DNA from: Manduca sexta
Taxonomy: Eukaryota > Arthropoda > Insecta > Lepidoptera > Sphingidae
DNA: 64,000 bases
Direction: 5' to 3'
Assembly (NCBI RefSeq): GCF_014839805.1
Contig: NC_051142.1
Span: 3,162,001 to 3,226,000 of the forward strand
The position numbers were made by a program, and so were the translations under genes. The notes below the pieces were generated by a model. That model was not told the DNA's origin, did not search any database, and saw only the letters and a program-made list of their open reading frames with translations. This document shows, in pieces, positions 34,096-46,965 of this stretch. Each line of letters begins with the position of its first letter. Within the stretch, counting starts at the first letter, position 1.

Positions 34096-34348
34096 CTGCC
34101 GTGCTAAGCGCAAAAGCGGTATGTCAGGGAAACCTTATTTCGAGATAATCGAAGTTTTATAAATATAGTTTTGTACGTAAAATTAAGATAGAGATACTCT
34201 TTTCAGGATTTTTTTAACAAGTTCTAAACACGATACCGTTATTTAGGTAAATTCATTGCATGGGTATTTCTTTAAGCTATCTGACGACATAAAAATCAAG
34301 ATTTCGTTTTTTTTTTTTGAGATACCGCTTTCGAGCTTAGCACGGCAG
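34096..34348 (+). mobile_element. MITE family 1, copy 2 (253 bp)
   Basis: Same terminal inverted repeats as copy 1: CTGCCGTGCTAAGC at 34096-34109 and GCTTAGCACGGCAG at 34335-34348. The inside matches the reverse complement of 2364-2617 (for instance 'gggaaaccttatttcgag', 'tttatgtcgtcagatagctt' in opposite strand). The left flank is TA and the right flank TG, so the presumed TA duplication has decayed on one side. Confidence 0.85.
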
Positions 34349-34660
34349 TGAACATCGGCTTAAAATTTTTAATTCCGAATATCAAAATAGGATTAGTAAT
34401 TAAAAAAAAAAAATAACTTTTAATTCTCTAATCAGCACTGGGAAATTACTTTTTTAATTAAACCGTCTACTCGTTTGCCGTGGTTATCTCGAACAGATTA
34501 AGGACTCGGTTGCGCACTATCTTTTTATTATGAAACAGTGTACACATTACTCAATTGACAAGTCAAGTAGCGGTATAAAAGGCATTATAAAATATTGTAC
34601 GAAGGCACGTTTGCGTTGAACAAATATTGTACGAAAGAATAATATAAAGAAGAGTTCTTC

Positions 34661-35005
34661 TTGGGAGTGTTAGATGAGGCTAAAATCTATAGAGCCTTAG
34701 TATTAGAGTTATTTTGTTTTATATCTTTAAATGATGAACTTAAATGGAACTGGGCTGGTCACGTACGTCGAATGCCTGACGAATTTTCGGCCAAGATTGC
34801 TACCTTATGGAGCGCTGACACTGCTCGTAGGCGTCGCGGCAGACCAAAGAGATGGCGGGACGAAATGGATTCATTTAAAAATTACTGGTTCACTATAGCG
34901 CAGGATCGTGATTCATGGAAGGACCTTGGGGAGGCTTTTGCCCAACATAGGGACATTATAGGCAGATATGATACGATACGAAATGATGAGCCTTGTTCGC
35001 CTCAT
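34661..35005 (+). pseudogene. LINE ORF2 C-terminus, 5' truncated
   Basis: The open frame reads LKWNWAGHVRRMPDE, then RRRRGRPKRWRDEMDS, then 'WFTIAQDRDSWKDLGEAFAQ' and 'HRDIIG', the standard end of an RTE/BovB-like reverse-transcriptase protein: a 'W-AGHV-R' helix, a basic GRP-x-RW segment and a 'AQDR-xW-LGEA' tail. Only the last 85 or so residues are present and no start is expected. The 3' side continues into GATA-like simple sequence (34966-34990). A dead insertion. Confidence 0.82.
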
Positions 35006-35060
35006 GGAATAACGATACGACCGCCCATAAACGATAGAAACACCAATGAGAAACCTACCA
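35006..35060 (-). repeat. Family C repeat, short fragment
   Basis: 'aacgatacgaccgcccataa' and 'acgatagaaacacc' are the reverse complement of the family C 3' end. Confidence 0.45.
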
Positions 35061-36309
35061 CCAGTTGTCTTTCTAAGCCGTCTTCGATAGACTAATTGAT
35101 AGAATACCTGATCGTCTGGTGATATTCGAGCTCAGAGATACCTGACGTAAGAAGGGATCTATAGTTTATGTAAGATTTCAGCGGTTTCTGCCGTCCTTAA
35201 CTATACTATGCGATTTCTCTCATACCTCAGTACGCGCCTGGTTTTAATCTTCAGGAAAATAATTCTTAGTTTCAAATGACTAGTGAACAGGTCAAACCTG
35301 CTATATTTATAGACAAGAAACCAGCACGTGTTTGAACCTATTTGCATACAGTGCTATCTTGATAAAGTATATACCGTTCAGATGCTAAGCGTATTTAGAA
35401 TGATCGAAATTATTGCATATAGCATTTTATTGCATAGACCGGCGTAGGACCACGTCATCTGATACTAAATTCCCTCATAAATATGAGATCAGGGAGGTCC
35501 TAATAGCTTTAAAGGAAAGGAATGGGATTAGAGAAAGGTGAGAGTAGTTGATCCTCCGAAAATGTCACGATATACAACACGAATCAAAACGAAATGCGAC
35601 AGCAAATTATTCATGATTTAGGTAAATATGTTTATAACGGAGCTCTATCACTCAATAACAAAAGAAACATTGTTAGGAACTAGGAAGAATTATATTATGT
35701 AAATACTGCAACCGGAATTAGGTAGGAAATAATAACGTATTCAACAAAAGTCTGATATCCACTAGTTAATGTTCTGAAAACTGCATATAATACTAAAGCA
35801 ATACTTAATACGTGGTAGTTATTAATGACATCGATATTTTACGGTTTCATGGTATACCGAAAGCCGACGAGACGGGATTGGTAAATGGGTGCCACTAGTA
35901 GGTTTAGTATGATAATCACGCAATGGTTTAACTTGTAGAAACTGGCATTATAAACATTACAATAATACTAAAATAGGCATTAGTCACATCTCCGGCTCAG
36001 AGGAATTTGAAATTAAAAACATACCGAGGCGTAAAAGTCATAAATCTACGCATATTAGCAAATCTGTGACCCTGGGTCGATGTAAACATTGTGTTTTATA
36101 GATTTTTAAATATGTTTAAACGTTTTGTATGTAACTGGTGCTTAAAATACTGCGAGTTGGCGTCAAAGACCGCTTTACCACGAAAATTCGTTCACTTCCA
36201 TTCTTCCTTCATTTCCTTGCAAATCATCATTGATAACGCATCTACTAACTCTCAGGGTGTCAAGACAAATTTAATTCCAAGTTTTCTTTCTTTGAAAATA
36301 GCGACGACG
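35061..36309. other. No gene seen
   Basis: AT-rich non-coding DNA without a recognised repeat. Confidence 0.5.
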
Positions 36310-36540
36310 TATTTTTTTTTTGTTCGGGCAGAGTAAAGTGATCCCAGTACACCTGATGGTAAGGAAGCGTCCAATAGAATGTATATTAACGAAAGATGAT
36401 CACCCCTCGACAGTCGACACAATCATACCGGCCTGTTGGAACCGATTATACACAGGCTGATACGCAACACATTTATGTGGGCTAATATGGCGGGATTTAA
36501 CCATGTGTACCGTCTGTGTTATTTAAAAACCAAGGCTACA
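36310..36540 (+). repeat. Family D repeat copy
   Basis: 'ccagtacacctgatggtaag', 'gcctgttggaaccgattata', 'cacaggctgatacgcaacac' and 'atggcgggatttaacc', matching 28385-28625 in order and orientation. Confidence 0.65.
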
Positions 36541-37499
36541 CCTAGAGCCTATCTATTCTGGTAATGTTACTGTTGGTTGGTTATTCAATGCGGTTATCAG
36601 AAGCGTGGAAAAATATCGATGCAACGTGGTTTTACGTTACAAGTGGCTTGAGTAATACAATGCGACCACAAATGATGAGAAGCGATCTGTGAATAAGGAA
36701 GTTGGTGCATCACTTAGTTTTTTCGCACTGCTTTTTCATATCCCCTTAGTCATAGTGTCCCGTACTTATAGTTTAAAGGGTATCATAAATAATGAGGAAA
36801 ACCTAGTAAGGAGGTGTATGACTTATTTTGCGCTTTTTATAGTACCCTGACTAAGGGAGTGCTAAATGGGTAAAACCAGATGAATGGGACGAGTGAAGTC
36901 ATATATTTCGACGCAGTAAACAAACCATATTACTTTAGCTTTCAAATAAAACTGAAGCATACGTCTACATGATCGCAACATACACAACGGCCTACAGTCG
37001 TAATCCAGGCAAATAATACCCCAGCAAACGCTGAAATACCTGCCTCAAAGAAGGGTTGTATGCACGGCCTAATCAAATATCAATAGCCTCATCAAGTCGG
37101 AGCAAACAAGAATGACGCGGCGACACACCCACCTCACCTTGGCAGCTTGAGGCCGACTGAGGGATGTCTATCTCATGATTTATCGAGCACGTCAATACTA
37201 TTAAGGATATTAGAACACTGCATTTCCATTATAGGTGTGGTGGGAATGGGATTGCATTAATGTAATTTGTTGAAGTGATTTAGTAATTGCAAGTTTTAAT
37301 TAACATGTTTTCAAGTATTTGCATGGAGTTTGAAGCTATGACACGGCAGGATAAAATTGTCCATGCATGCATAATTATCTATCACCATTTTATGGATGCG
37401 GTACATAATTGTTCCAAGAATATTTCCCTACAAATACATTTTTATCCGCAATAAATCTAAAAACTTTGTTAAGTTTAACGAGTTATTTTATGAGATTAG
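36541..37499. other. No gene seen
   Basis: Mostly AT-rich. A GC-richer patch at 37085-37170 contains a good donor sequence on the minus strand, but no exon can be supported. Confidence 0.45.
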
Positions 37500-37690
37500 T
37501 TAATACTGCCTTTAGCTCGCGGCTCCGTCTGCGTGATAAAGTTTTTCCGGGATAAAAGTCCCGCATTATATTTTGCAGAGATTAAATGATGCATATATTC
37601 TACGATAGATCTCTAGCAATATCTCGGTGAAAATTGCATTAAATTTCATGCGGTAGTTTTTACATGATGTGTGTAGTACATAGAGACGAA
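37500..37690 (-). repeat. Family F repeat copy, decayed
   Basis: 'ctcgcggctccgtctgcgtg', 'ttccgggataaaagtccc' and 'aatttcatgcggtagttttt': family F in reverse complement. Confidence 0.55.
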
Positions 37691-39470
37691 AATTCGATTA
37701 GATCTTTTCTTGGTTTCTTTTGCTCTAATAAAGATCCTCGTATATTAGTTTTTCAATATTTATAATGTACGGACATGGGACTATTATAATTTTATTATAT
37801 GTATTGATCAGTTGAGGAAAATTTTGTTCTACTGCCTGTTACGTCTAAACTATTTCCCAGTTCAACAATTTAATTTGCATTTAACATCTATGCAATCAGA
37901 AGTATTATTCTTAGAATGTGGACTTCAATAAATCTCACCTGAGGTCAGCTTATAACCTACGAGTATACGGGAGTGCTAAATATAACTTGCATTGCAGAAA
38001 TATTGAATCACCTACGGAATTTAATTAATCCTATTTTCACTATAAATGTGAAACTCATGTTTGATCCTCAGAACAAAATAGCTTTAGTAATAAATCTGAG
38101 GTTTGACCACTTCCTCCGGAGTTCAGGATGGGTCACATGTCGCAACGTAAGCTGGTACCGCAACAAACGAATTCCGGTACGTACGCGTTGTTGCTCATAC
38201 TTGGGCTCGTGTTCGACGAGACGTTACATTGTCTGGTCACATATTTCCACTGGTTATTAAATTTTATATCTGCTAATTACACACTTCTATCTAATTTGAA
38301 ATATTTAAACATTTTACAGCCCGTAGTTATGATTGTTACAAAATGTCATTATTACAATTTTATTAAGATAGCAACAATCATAAGACTTCCTAGAGATCTA
38401 TTGACGTACAGCCTTTACGAAGAATTATATACAATGTTACCTACTTCACGCAAAATAAATATGGATGAAAAATTACACACTGCATAAATCTAAGAATGAG
38501 CCGAGATAAAAAATATTACTAACGTTTTCAGGCTACTCGAAGCTAAAGTTGCTAGTTGCATTTCAATTGTCATTTCGCTTGATGATTACAATTGTTGCAA
38601 AAATAACACCGAAGTTCCGATACAAGGACAAACAATTTTTTCACAAAAACTGTGACCGGTCAAGCAAGACTAATTTAATTATCAGTGTTTCATAACAAAA
38701 ACAACCAGGAATTCCTTACCTTTTGTGGAATTTGTATAAAAAAGTTTTTAATTGAACAACTTTGGACCAAGGCAACCTACGCTTCCACATAGCATACATC
38801 CTACACTCGAAGCATGAAGTATGTATAGTTAACTACAACCAGATCTCATTGTGCTTTAGAGTAAACAAGAACTGGTTTGCGTTCACAACAAGCGTATACC
38901 TCCACGCCTTCGCTGACATCCTTTCCATACCATCAAATTATAAACCAACTCATTTTAATAGTCCTACGAGTTTAAGCATCCATTGAAAACTTGGCACTAT
39001 TGCACGGAGGAGGTTACGAAAGGAATTGCGCCATTGTTTAAGATGATTTGAATTTAAATTATGCTGATGCCTAAGTTTTCGACATAACTGTACAAGGTAG
39101 CGTTTATAATGTTGGTGATGAAATCTAGTACAATTAAACAGTAAAATTACGGCTATGATTTAGATAAGTAGGTAAAGCAAAAGGAACTGAGATTAGGCAA
39201 ATATGAACAGCCGAAAGCCCAAAGACAACATCAAATAGAACTAAATAACTAAACGGAAAATGGGTAATTTACAATTCAATGTTTAGGAGATATCTTAGTC
39301 TTAGTTCAGATATAAACTGTGACGAATAAAAATCGTCAATATCACACCGAAAATGTGTTAACATATTATGTTGATATTGAGTATATCATATCCCCTTGAC
39401 ACAGATGAAAATGATCACTTACTTATCCTTCAAACATAAATGAATATGTGTACAGTATTTAACAAAAGTT
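37691..39470. other. No supported gene; one doubtful exon-like patch
   Basis: AT-rich except for 38126-38230 on the plus strand, where wobble positions are GC-rich, an acceptor-like 'cttcctccggagttcag' precedes GATGGGTCACATG, and the frame reads GHMSQRKLVPQQTNSGTYAL before a donor-like GGTACGTACG. I cannot assign it to a protein and do not annotate it as a gene. Confidence 0.4.
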
Positions 39471-39735
39471 TAAGTTCTCATGTTTTTGGAATATTTGTTC
39501 CGGAATATTCTACTGAAACAAAATCCGTAGTAGTATTTCATGTCTTCTTTGCCATTTCACGTAGTTTTTTTTTTCGCACAAATATTTCCAAGCAGGCGCG
39601 GCGTCCATTTAACTAGTGTGTAAGTTCTCATCTTTTTTTTCCAGAATATTCCATCGAAACAAAAACCGTAGCAGTATTCACCTCTTCTTTGCCCTTTCGC
39701 GCAGTTTTTTCGCAATAATATTTCCAAGCCGGCTT
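39471..39735 (+). repeat. Diverged direct repeat, two units of about 120 bp
   Basis: Units start with 'taagttctcat' at 39471 and 39621 (period 150). Both hold 'gaatattc', 'gaaacaaaa', 'ccgtag', 'agtatt', 'tcttctttgcc' and 'atatttccaagc' in order. A 24-bp stretch separates them. Point differences and small indels show an old duplication. Confidence 0.8.
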
Positions 39736-40978
39736 CAGTATGGCTTACGTGATTCGAGCGACGTACTCACGTCATCATCGAATATTAACTATTTCTCAAA
39801 TAAGTGCTAATTATGTGTCCTGCCATATTTGACGTGTCATTTCCTTCATACACAGACTATTGAATGTATTTGTAGATTTGTAGTCATATTCTGCAAAACA
39901 TCGCATGAGTAAACGTAAAAGTTACAGGGAAGAATTAAATCATTATTTTTTCTGTAATATTGGATGACACCTATTTTTTTATAATACAGTAAGCGACTCA
40001 ATAGCAAAGGGTCCATATATCCCTTTGTGTAGAATCTAATTATCATTCAAACGATTTGCTGATCATATTCCTTATTCTAGTGCCTATATGTTGTGTCGGG
40101 TTCTCTTTCGAAAAATGTCACCTTTCGCCACTAATGTAACTTCGCAAAATTCAAGGTTGAGTATACCTTTACTCAACTTCATTTTCCTTTATAAAAAGTG
40201 TCTACCTATAATAATATGTTTTATTTGCATAACTATTGTACGCGTTGTGTCAAGGATAGATCATTCTAAATCACTGATGCAATCAGCGTAGTTATTATAT
40301 TATATTATGTCTTAAACAAATCAAAACTAAGGGCAAAGACCTACCTTATGCTCAACATGGAATAATGGCACTTAAACAGTCTGTTTAATGATTATTTCAC
40401 AATATTTTTCAAGTTAAAATGTGAAACGCGTTCGTAATGTTATTGTAAACTTATAAATGCTGTTTTAATGGTCTAGTGTCGAGTAACCCTAAAAGAAAAA
40501 AATTCCCACCGAAACCAGGAAAATTTTGAAGGGATTCTATGAGACAAATGTTTGGAAACCTCTAATATAGATGATTCGACTAATATTTGAAATACGAAAT
40601 AATATTTTGTATAAACGACGCAGAAAAATTTAGAATAGCATTATTTAATTGTTGGTATAGGTAGTACGTAAGGTTTTGTAAATATCATAAATAAAACATA
40701 AAATAGAAGGGTAAAAAATATAACAAAAAGTAACCTCCGCACAATAATGTAATTATGAGCACGCATGTGGTGTAAGTTTAATGCAATAACAAATTATCGG
40801 TTATACGACAATCGATACTGTCGTTGTGAAACGCACGATAAACTTATTTTAAGGAAATTACATGTAAAAGATGTAAAAGAGATAAATTATAACAAGACAT
40901 TATCATTGTTTTTTACGATTAGAATCTTCAGAATCTTAAGCAATGTTATGATGATATTAAGGACTTAAATTGATACAA
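39736..40978. other. No gene seen
   Basis: AT-rich non-coding DNA. Confidence 0.5.
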
Positions 40979-41206
40979 CGCTCTCTTAATAAAATACTGA
41001 CCTATTTCAAAATTGTTAATTTGTGGGAATCGTCAAAAAACTAATTTCTGGTGGCGACCTTTACTTTTTTTTAATTTTTGACCTATCATTAATAAGTTAA
41101 ATTTTGTAGCAACTTTAAAAAAAAGGCCGCAAACATAAATTCGTTTCTTTGACGATTCCAACAAATTAACCATTTTGGAATAGGTCATTATTTTATTAAG
41201 AGAACG
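40979..41206. mobile_element. MITE with long inverted arms (228 bp)
   Basis: The left arm 'cgctctcttaataaaatact' and 'gacctatttcaaaattgtta' pairs with the right arm 'ttaaccattttggaataggt' and 'cattattttattaagagaac'; pairing extends through 'tttgtgggaatcgtcaaa' against 'tttgacgattccaacaaa', giving arms of roughly 95 bp. Flanked by ACAA on both sides, a possible 4-bp target duplication. No coding capacity. Confidence 0.82.
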
Positions 41207-44200
41207 ACAAAATAAACTTCACTCGTAAAAATTTTAAGGAACCAAAAGCTATAAATAAACAATGAATTTCTTGGAATAGGAATAAATCTTGAAAACCCAT
41301 TTCCAAGCAACGCTATCAGGCCCGAGCGAAGTTCAAAGTTTGTAGACTGTAATTACTTGCCTTAGAAGCATGAACACGTTTGAACGCTTAGCAGGCGCCG
41401 TCGCGTGATGGCAATAACTAATAAGTATTTGATGATACCTTGATGACTTATTAGTCTGGATTATCTGGCGCCGTCGGCCACAATTTGTCGAAGAACAAGA
41501 TATCTTGATCTACAATTTCAATTACTTCATCACAAATGCCTCAGACTTTTTTATTCCTATATATGATAACCATTTCTGAGAAGTTCGTGCATGTTCCCAT
41601 TATTTTCCATTCCATTTCAATAGATTAGCTCCTTGAGGTCTTTGAGAGTCTCAAATTGAGACCTAAGCTGTCTTTGCCTACATGCGTATCAACCCGAACT
41701 CGACGTGAATAGAGCAAACCAACTAATTCCAAGAAAATATTGAGTCCTCGGATCATAGCGATGGTTGGTAGATATACATTTACCGAATGTTAGAAAAGTC
41801 GCCAGTTTCTAGAAGGAAAATTATTTACTTTATGGTACGCCTTTATCGAGTAACACCTCTAAAATCATGAACTCCAACCGGTTGTAAATGTCATAGTAGT
41901 GACAATGATCACGGCAAAACTTGTGCTGTCAGTCAATATTGATTTTAATACAGGAAAATTTACACAATTCGTCTTTTAGCTTTGAAGGTCGTCGCCTAGA
42001 TCATACTGATGATTACCTTATTCCGCTAATAGATCCATAAATCTATAACGAATTCTGAGGAAATCTGTTTTGATGGTTAAATTTTATGCGTGTATATGAG
42101 AATTAAAATGATAATTCCTAGTATCAAAGTTTAGTTAGACCGGACTTTCCTTATAGCCATAAAAAGGCTAATGGAGATATAGTAAGAGCCAGACATAGGA
42201 CAAAAAGTGGTGGAAATAATACACTAATGTACCGATATACGACATGCAACTTCTGCCAAGCCTATTCAGTCTATCCATGACATTACCAAAGTATTTAGAG
42301 AGACGATTTTGCCAAAGAAAAAATCACGATTAGACCTTTAGTTTTTGGGATCAATTACTTTAAATATTCGGTATAAGTTGCACGAAAAACGATTAAGTAC
42401 GTATAGAATTGGTATCTAATAACAGAAAGTTAGATTAGTAACAAGTGAGTTTCATATAAAATGGAGAGCATCTAAAAATTACTAATTCGCCTCCAGCAGT
42501 ACTCAGTACCTAAAAAGATGTTACCCCCATTACAAAATAAGGCATCTAAAACATATTACGTAATTGGATCACCCGTAATTCATTGAATACAAAATTCTTT
42601 TTCCAATGGTATCATTTTACGATACTACAAATCACAACCCACGAATAGAAATAGAAAATACATTAATTACAGCTACTAATTCAAGTTTAGTTATAACAGT
42701 TTGACTGATTGGTGAAATCGATAAACATAGGGGAAGACCCATTCACGAAGCGGGTCAAACAAACATACCCGTTTCATGATGATTATGACGTTCATCAACA
42801 TATGAATCAATTTGTTACTGTATCTACGAATTACAATGCAGAGTTCCTTTCCTAAATAAGTGATACAAGTAAAAAAAAATATATTGGAAATACCTGTTCT
42901 TTATTGTTACAAAATTTTGCCTGCTCATACAAATTTTGGTCGCAGTAACGAACTCCAGGATGACCAAAATGATGGGAAGAGTAACACGCGTCACCTCTAC
43001 CCTGGTGACTGCTCTATTACTCCGTCATTATTCAGTTAAAAGAACCAGAGAAGTAATATGTTGAAAATATTTATTTGAAGTAAATATTAACGCAAATAAC
43101 TACGTATGTAGTTATTTTATGGAATTAACCTTGAAATATAAATCCGGATCTAAAAATAAACTTTACATTTCAACGAATTATATTCTTCCCATGAACAAAC
43201 AATTAACCTTATGTTGAACTTTATCTTCTTAACCGTATCATGCTCACGACTTTGATCCTCTGTGTTGCCAACTTCAATTAGATTATCTCTCAACCTGTTT
43301 TCATTGATGGAGTCTCAATGAACTCCTTGATCGCCATTGACATTTTGATTGTAATTAATTTTAGGTCATATGCGTGTAGACTGCGAACATGTAATACTTG
43401 TTTCATACTAATAAGATAAGTCGAACAAACATAATTCAAGATCATGGTAACGAAATATGATGTAGTCAGTATATGTATAAATTGAAGAATTATATCCCGT
43501 AAACTTCTAAACTTAAATTTATTTTACGATTTGCAGCAGAATTCTTGAGAGATTCATGGAAGTCGAAGGCATACAACGACTTTTATGATTATAAAAAATT
43601 AAGTTTGGAAGATAAATGTACCTATGTTATATCAAGCTCAATAAATTTCCAAGATTGACAATGAATTAATAAAACGTGGAAAATTTGCATATTACAAGAA
43701 AATTTGGATTTTTTAGTTTACCCTCTTAACTATAAAATATAAAATTCTAAGGTTTAAGAATCATTCTAGTCCTTTTATACGGACGGAGGAATTATTTGAA
43801 ATCTTGCAATTAATTTTCAGATGTATTGACCGTAGTGAACTTTCCACCATCAAGGTTTATTCAATTTACAATGCAGTGCAAAGAAGCCCCTCCAATTACG
43901 TTTAACTCAATACCGTTCGCGAATACATTGCTTGTTGTACGGGTCAAGGGTAGAGAATGATGCATTGTGGGATTTTAGACGACTCTGGGCTTTATCTGTC
44001 AACTAACAGCCATACATAAGAACTGTAAAGTAAAAGCCATGAGAAGAGCCACAAAAGGTATTAACATCGAAATTAAGGAAAAAGTAACTATAAATGTGAT
44101 TGTAACTGTCAATGAAATGTAAATGAATGAAAGAACTAATCGTAAAAACATCAATGCTGTCTGTCAGTTTGGTTATCGTACAAAATAGGTCAAGGTAAAA

Positions 44201-45062
44201 CAGTGCATTTGTTTTTTTACTCTTTTCGTATATCCAACTGCTGGTGCGAATCTTAGTTAATGGCTACGAAATTTGACTATTGGCCAATAATTCGTCGAAT
44301 AACATAGCAAATATATATGACTATGAATTATGACTAACAAATTCATCCAAATGAGCTGTTTCCACAATCGTATTCGTGAGTTTTCGTCCTCACTCGACAA
44401 ATATCTAAATCAGGAGTAAAATGAAATTCCTCTGCGCATAAGCTATGAAGTTCTTTTGGTGGAAGTACCCAGACACACTGCAAATATTTACAGATCATAC
44501 AAACATGAGTTTCTTCGAGAAATTAAGTTGTCTCAATGCCGAAGTTTTTTATGACCTATGAATTTGACCTCATGTTTATTACGACTTTAATTTACGTCTT
44601 CTAAGGAAACCTTGTAAATGTATTTACTAATTAAGACATATTATCCATTTTTTTACGTAAGTACCTATTTTTAAAAGTTTTACGGCACGGTTTTACTTTA
44701 CGCCACGTTGGTTTAAAAATAGCCTTTATTGAAAGATCAAAAAAGCATATACGATGATAATATTTGCTGTTTCTTCACCGTCTAACCGGCTATGATGAGG
44801 CTATCTAATTATATTTGCATTGGTGAGTATATATCCCGAACAGACAAATTAGAATTACACGACATTGATTCGTGAGCGGCGGCTTAACGGTTACTACGTA
44901 GCTGTTTGTATATCCGACTGATCTTTCCTACTAGTGGAAATACCAAATAATTCCATATTTCACTTGTATTATGTCTTTAAGTTATGTTCTGTTTGACACT
45001 CTTGCTTTTACGCAAATAAATAAATATGTTAAACTGTTTAGCTATACTAGACACAAAACTTT
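41207..45062. other. No gene seen
   Basis: Almost 4 kb of AT-rich DNA without recognised repeats or long open frames. Small features only: a direct repeat of GGCGCCGTCG (near 41394 and 41468) around a 10-bp inverted repeat ACTAATAAGT, and an imperfect hairpin near 42975-43023. Confidence 0.5.
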
Positions 45063-45267
45063 AAATTATAATAATAATATAATTATATCAGCCCTGTACT
45101 TGCCCACTGCTGAGCACGGGCCTCCTCTACTACTGAGAGGGATTAGGCCTTAGTCCACCACGCTGGCCTAGTGCGGATTGGTAGACTTCACACACCTTCG
45201 AAATTCCTATAGAGAACTTCTCAGATGTGCAGGTTTCCTCACGATGTTTTTCCTTCACCGTTAAAGC
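45063..45267 (-). repeat. SINE family A copy, 5' truncated
   Basis: Reverse complement of the 3' 200 bp of the copy at 23015-23362, with the AT-rich tail at 45063-45090. AAATTAT lies on both sides and may be a short target duplication. The head with pol III boxes is absent. Confidence 0.8.
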
Positions 45268-46714
45268 TAAAATTATGTAAGACTCTAATTCTACTAGACT
45301 ATTTGTGACATTAACTTTTAACATGGGTTCTATTAATTTATTTGAAAATATTCCATCTCCTTTAAAATTTACATCGTCTGAAGTAAAACAGTATGTAAAT
45401 ATTTTAACATTTTAAAGATTTTTGTGGTAAACAGATACGGCATCTATTATTTCAGATGCTCAGTATAGAAAACATATAATAACATATACTTACCTCAAAC
45501 CGTCATCTATTCAAATAAGTCCAAAAGATTATAGGTGTCCAATATCGTGTTACTACAAAAAGTATTACAAAAAATAATGGACAGGTAAAGTTCTAGAAGC
45601 TATGATAAAATCTGTGAAGATTGCATCACATGCAGAATAACGTTTAAACTACAATTGCAATTAAATCTTTCGCAATCTAATAGTAATCTTGACGAAAAGT
45701 CATGACTTCTTGACGTCAAACAGTACATATGCGTCAGTACGAGAGGATTAAAAACATCCTGTGGAGGTTATTTCCACTTCTAGATACATCGTCCAATATC
45801 CAGTTAAATAAAAATTGTTTGGTGAATAAATATCGAAAATACGAGCCGATGGCGAGGACAACAATTGGCTCTTCCGGCGAATCTTTCAATTCATATGTTT
45901 TTTATTGCCGCCATTATTTGCCAAATGAAGATGTCCGCTTTTAGTATATTTTTCCTTTAATTTAAATCAAAAAATTTAATATATTTCTTGAGTGACTTCA
46001 AGATATTGTGAGTTCATTCTGCACAGATAGAACCAACAGTTTTTCGATAATTGTAAAATGTGGGTGAAGCGACTTTTCGGACGACAAATGCTTCAGCCCC
46101 CTTGACCATGAAGGCTGCAATATCTTCGAAACGTCTGGAGATTACAATATAAAAGTCTCATAAAATTCGAACACTAGTTTTATTTCGATGACTTAACATT
46201 CGCGTAAACATAATAAATCATAAAACATTTTTATTAGTTAAAGAGGTAATTGTTTTAAACGTGGTGCTTAAAGTACTCGAGATAAACTCGAGTCACGCGA
46301 TTTCACCGTCAAAATGTGCCTCGGGCTGCGCTGGCGCCACTTTCTCGGTGTCTTGTCTAGCATTTGAACTACATATGAATGAACTTTGAATTTAGATTAG
46401 AATGATTTATGTGGGCCAGCATTCATAAAGTATCTAACGTTGCCTTGAGTTTTGCGATAAAGCCAATGTATGTATGTGAATAAAACTGGCGTGGATTGCA
46501 AATTCAAGTTATAAAGTCGGACGTAAATAAAACTCTAATATCCCTAATTACATTATAATAAAAAACGTGTCTTAAAATTTTATTCACGAAAACAATTTGC
46601 TTAGCGAAGCCATCATAAATAATAAAACCAGTTTTATTTTAACAACTTCAATCAACATGTTCATTGCTTGAAGTGACAACACCGTAATTGAACACAAGAC
46701 GTATGTACGCTTAA
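45268..46714. other. No gene seen
   Basis: AT-rich; a slightly GC-richer patch at 46290-46350. The 71-codon open frame at 45729-45944 has no recognisable feature. Confidence 0.5.
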
Positions 46715-46965
46715 AACAATGTACACACACGACTTTTATCCCCAAGGGGGTAGGCAGAGGCGCAACTGGTGCACTTTTCCGCCGTGTATTGTCTCATAAT
46801 GTGATAGAGGGTGAACCTATCGGGTAAAAATTCTAGAATCCGGGCTGATACTGACTAGAAAAACCCAATACCATTTTACGAGACTTGGGATCGAATCCGA
46901 GCCCTCAGCACTGCAGTCATACCGCAATACAACTACGCCACTGAGACAGTCAAAACAATGTTGTT
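46715..46965 (-). repeat. SINE family B copy
   Basis: Read in reverse: 'gactgtctcagtggcgtagt' (A box region), B box GGATTCGATCCC, then a body ending in 'gcgcctctgcctaccccctt'. Close in layout to 49918-50240. Confidence 0.72.

Noticed and set aside
37138..37170. Micro-exon of the CUB/LDLa gene on the minus strand (donor AAG|GTGAGG)
   Set aside because: No polypyrimidine acceptor, only about 30 bp, and no protein feature to test the frame.
42975..43023. tRNA-like or structured RNA hairpin
   Set aside because: Only an imperfect stem; no boxes or cloverleaf.
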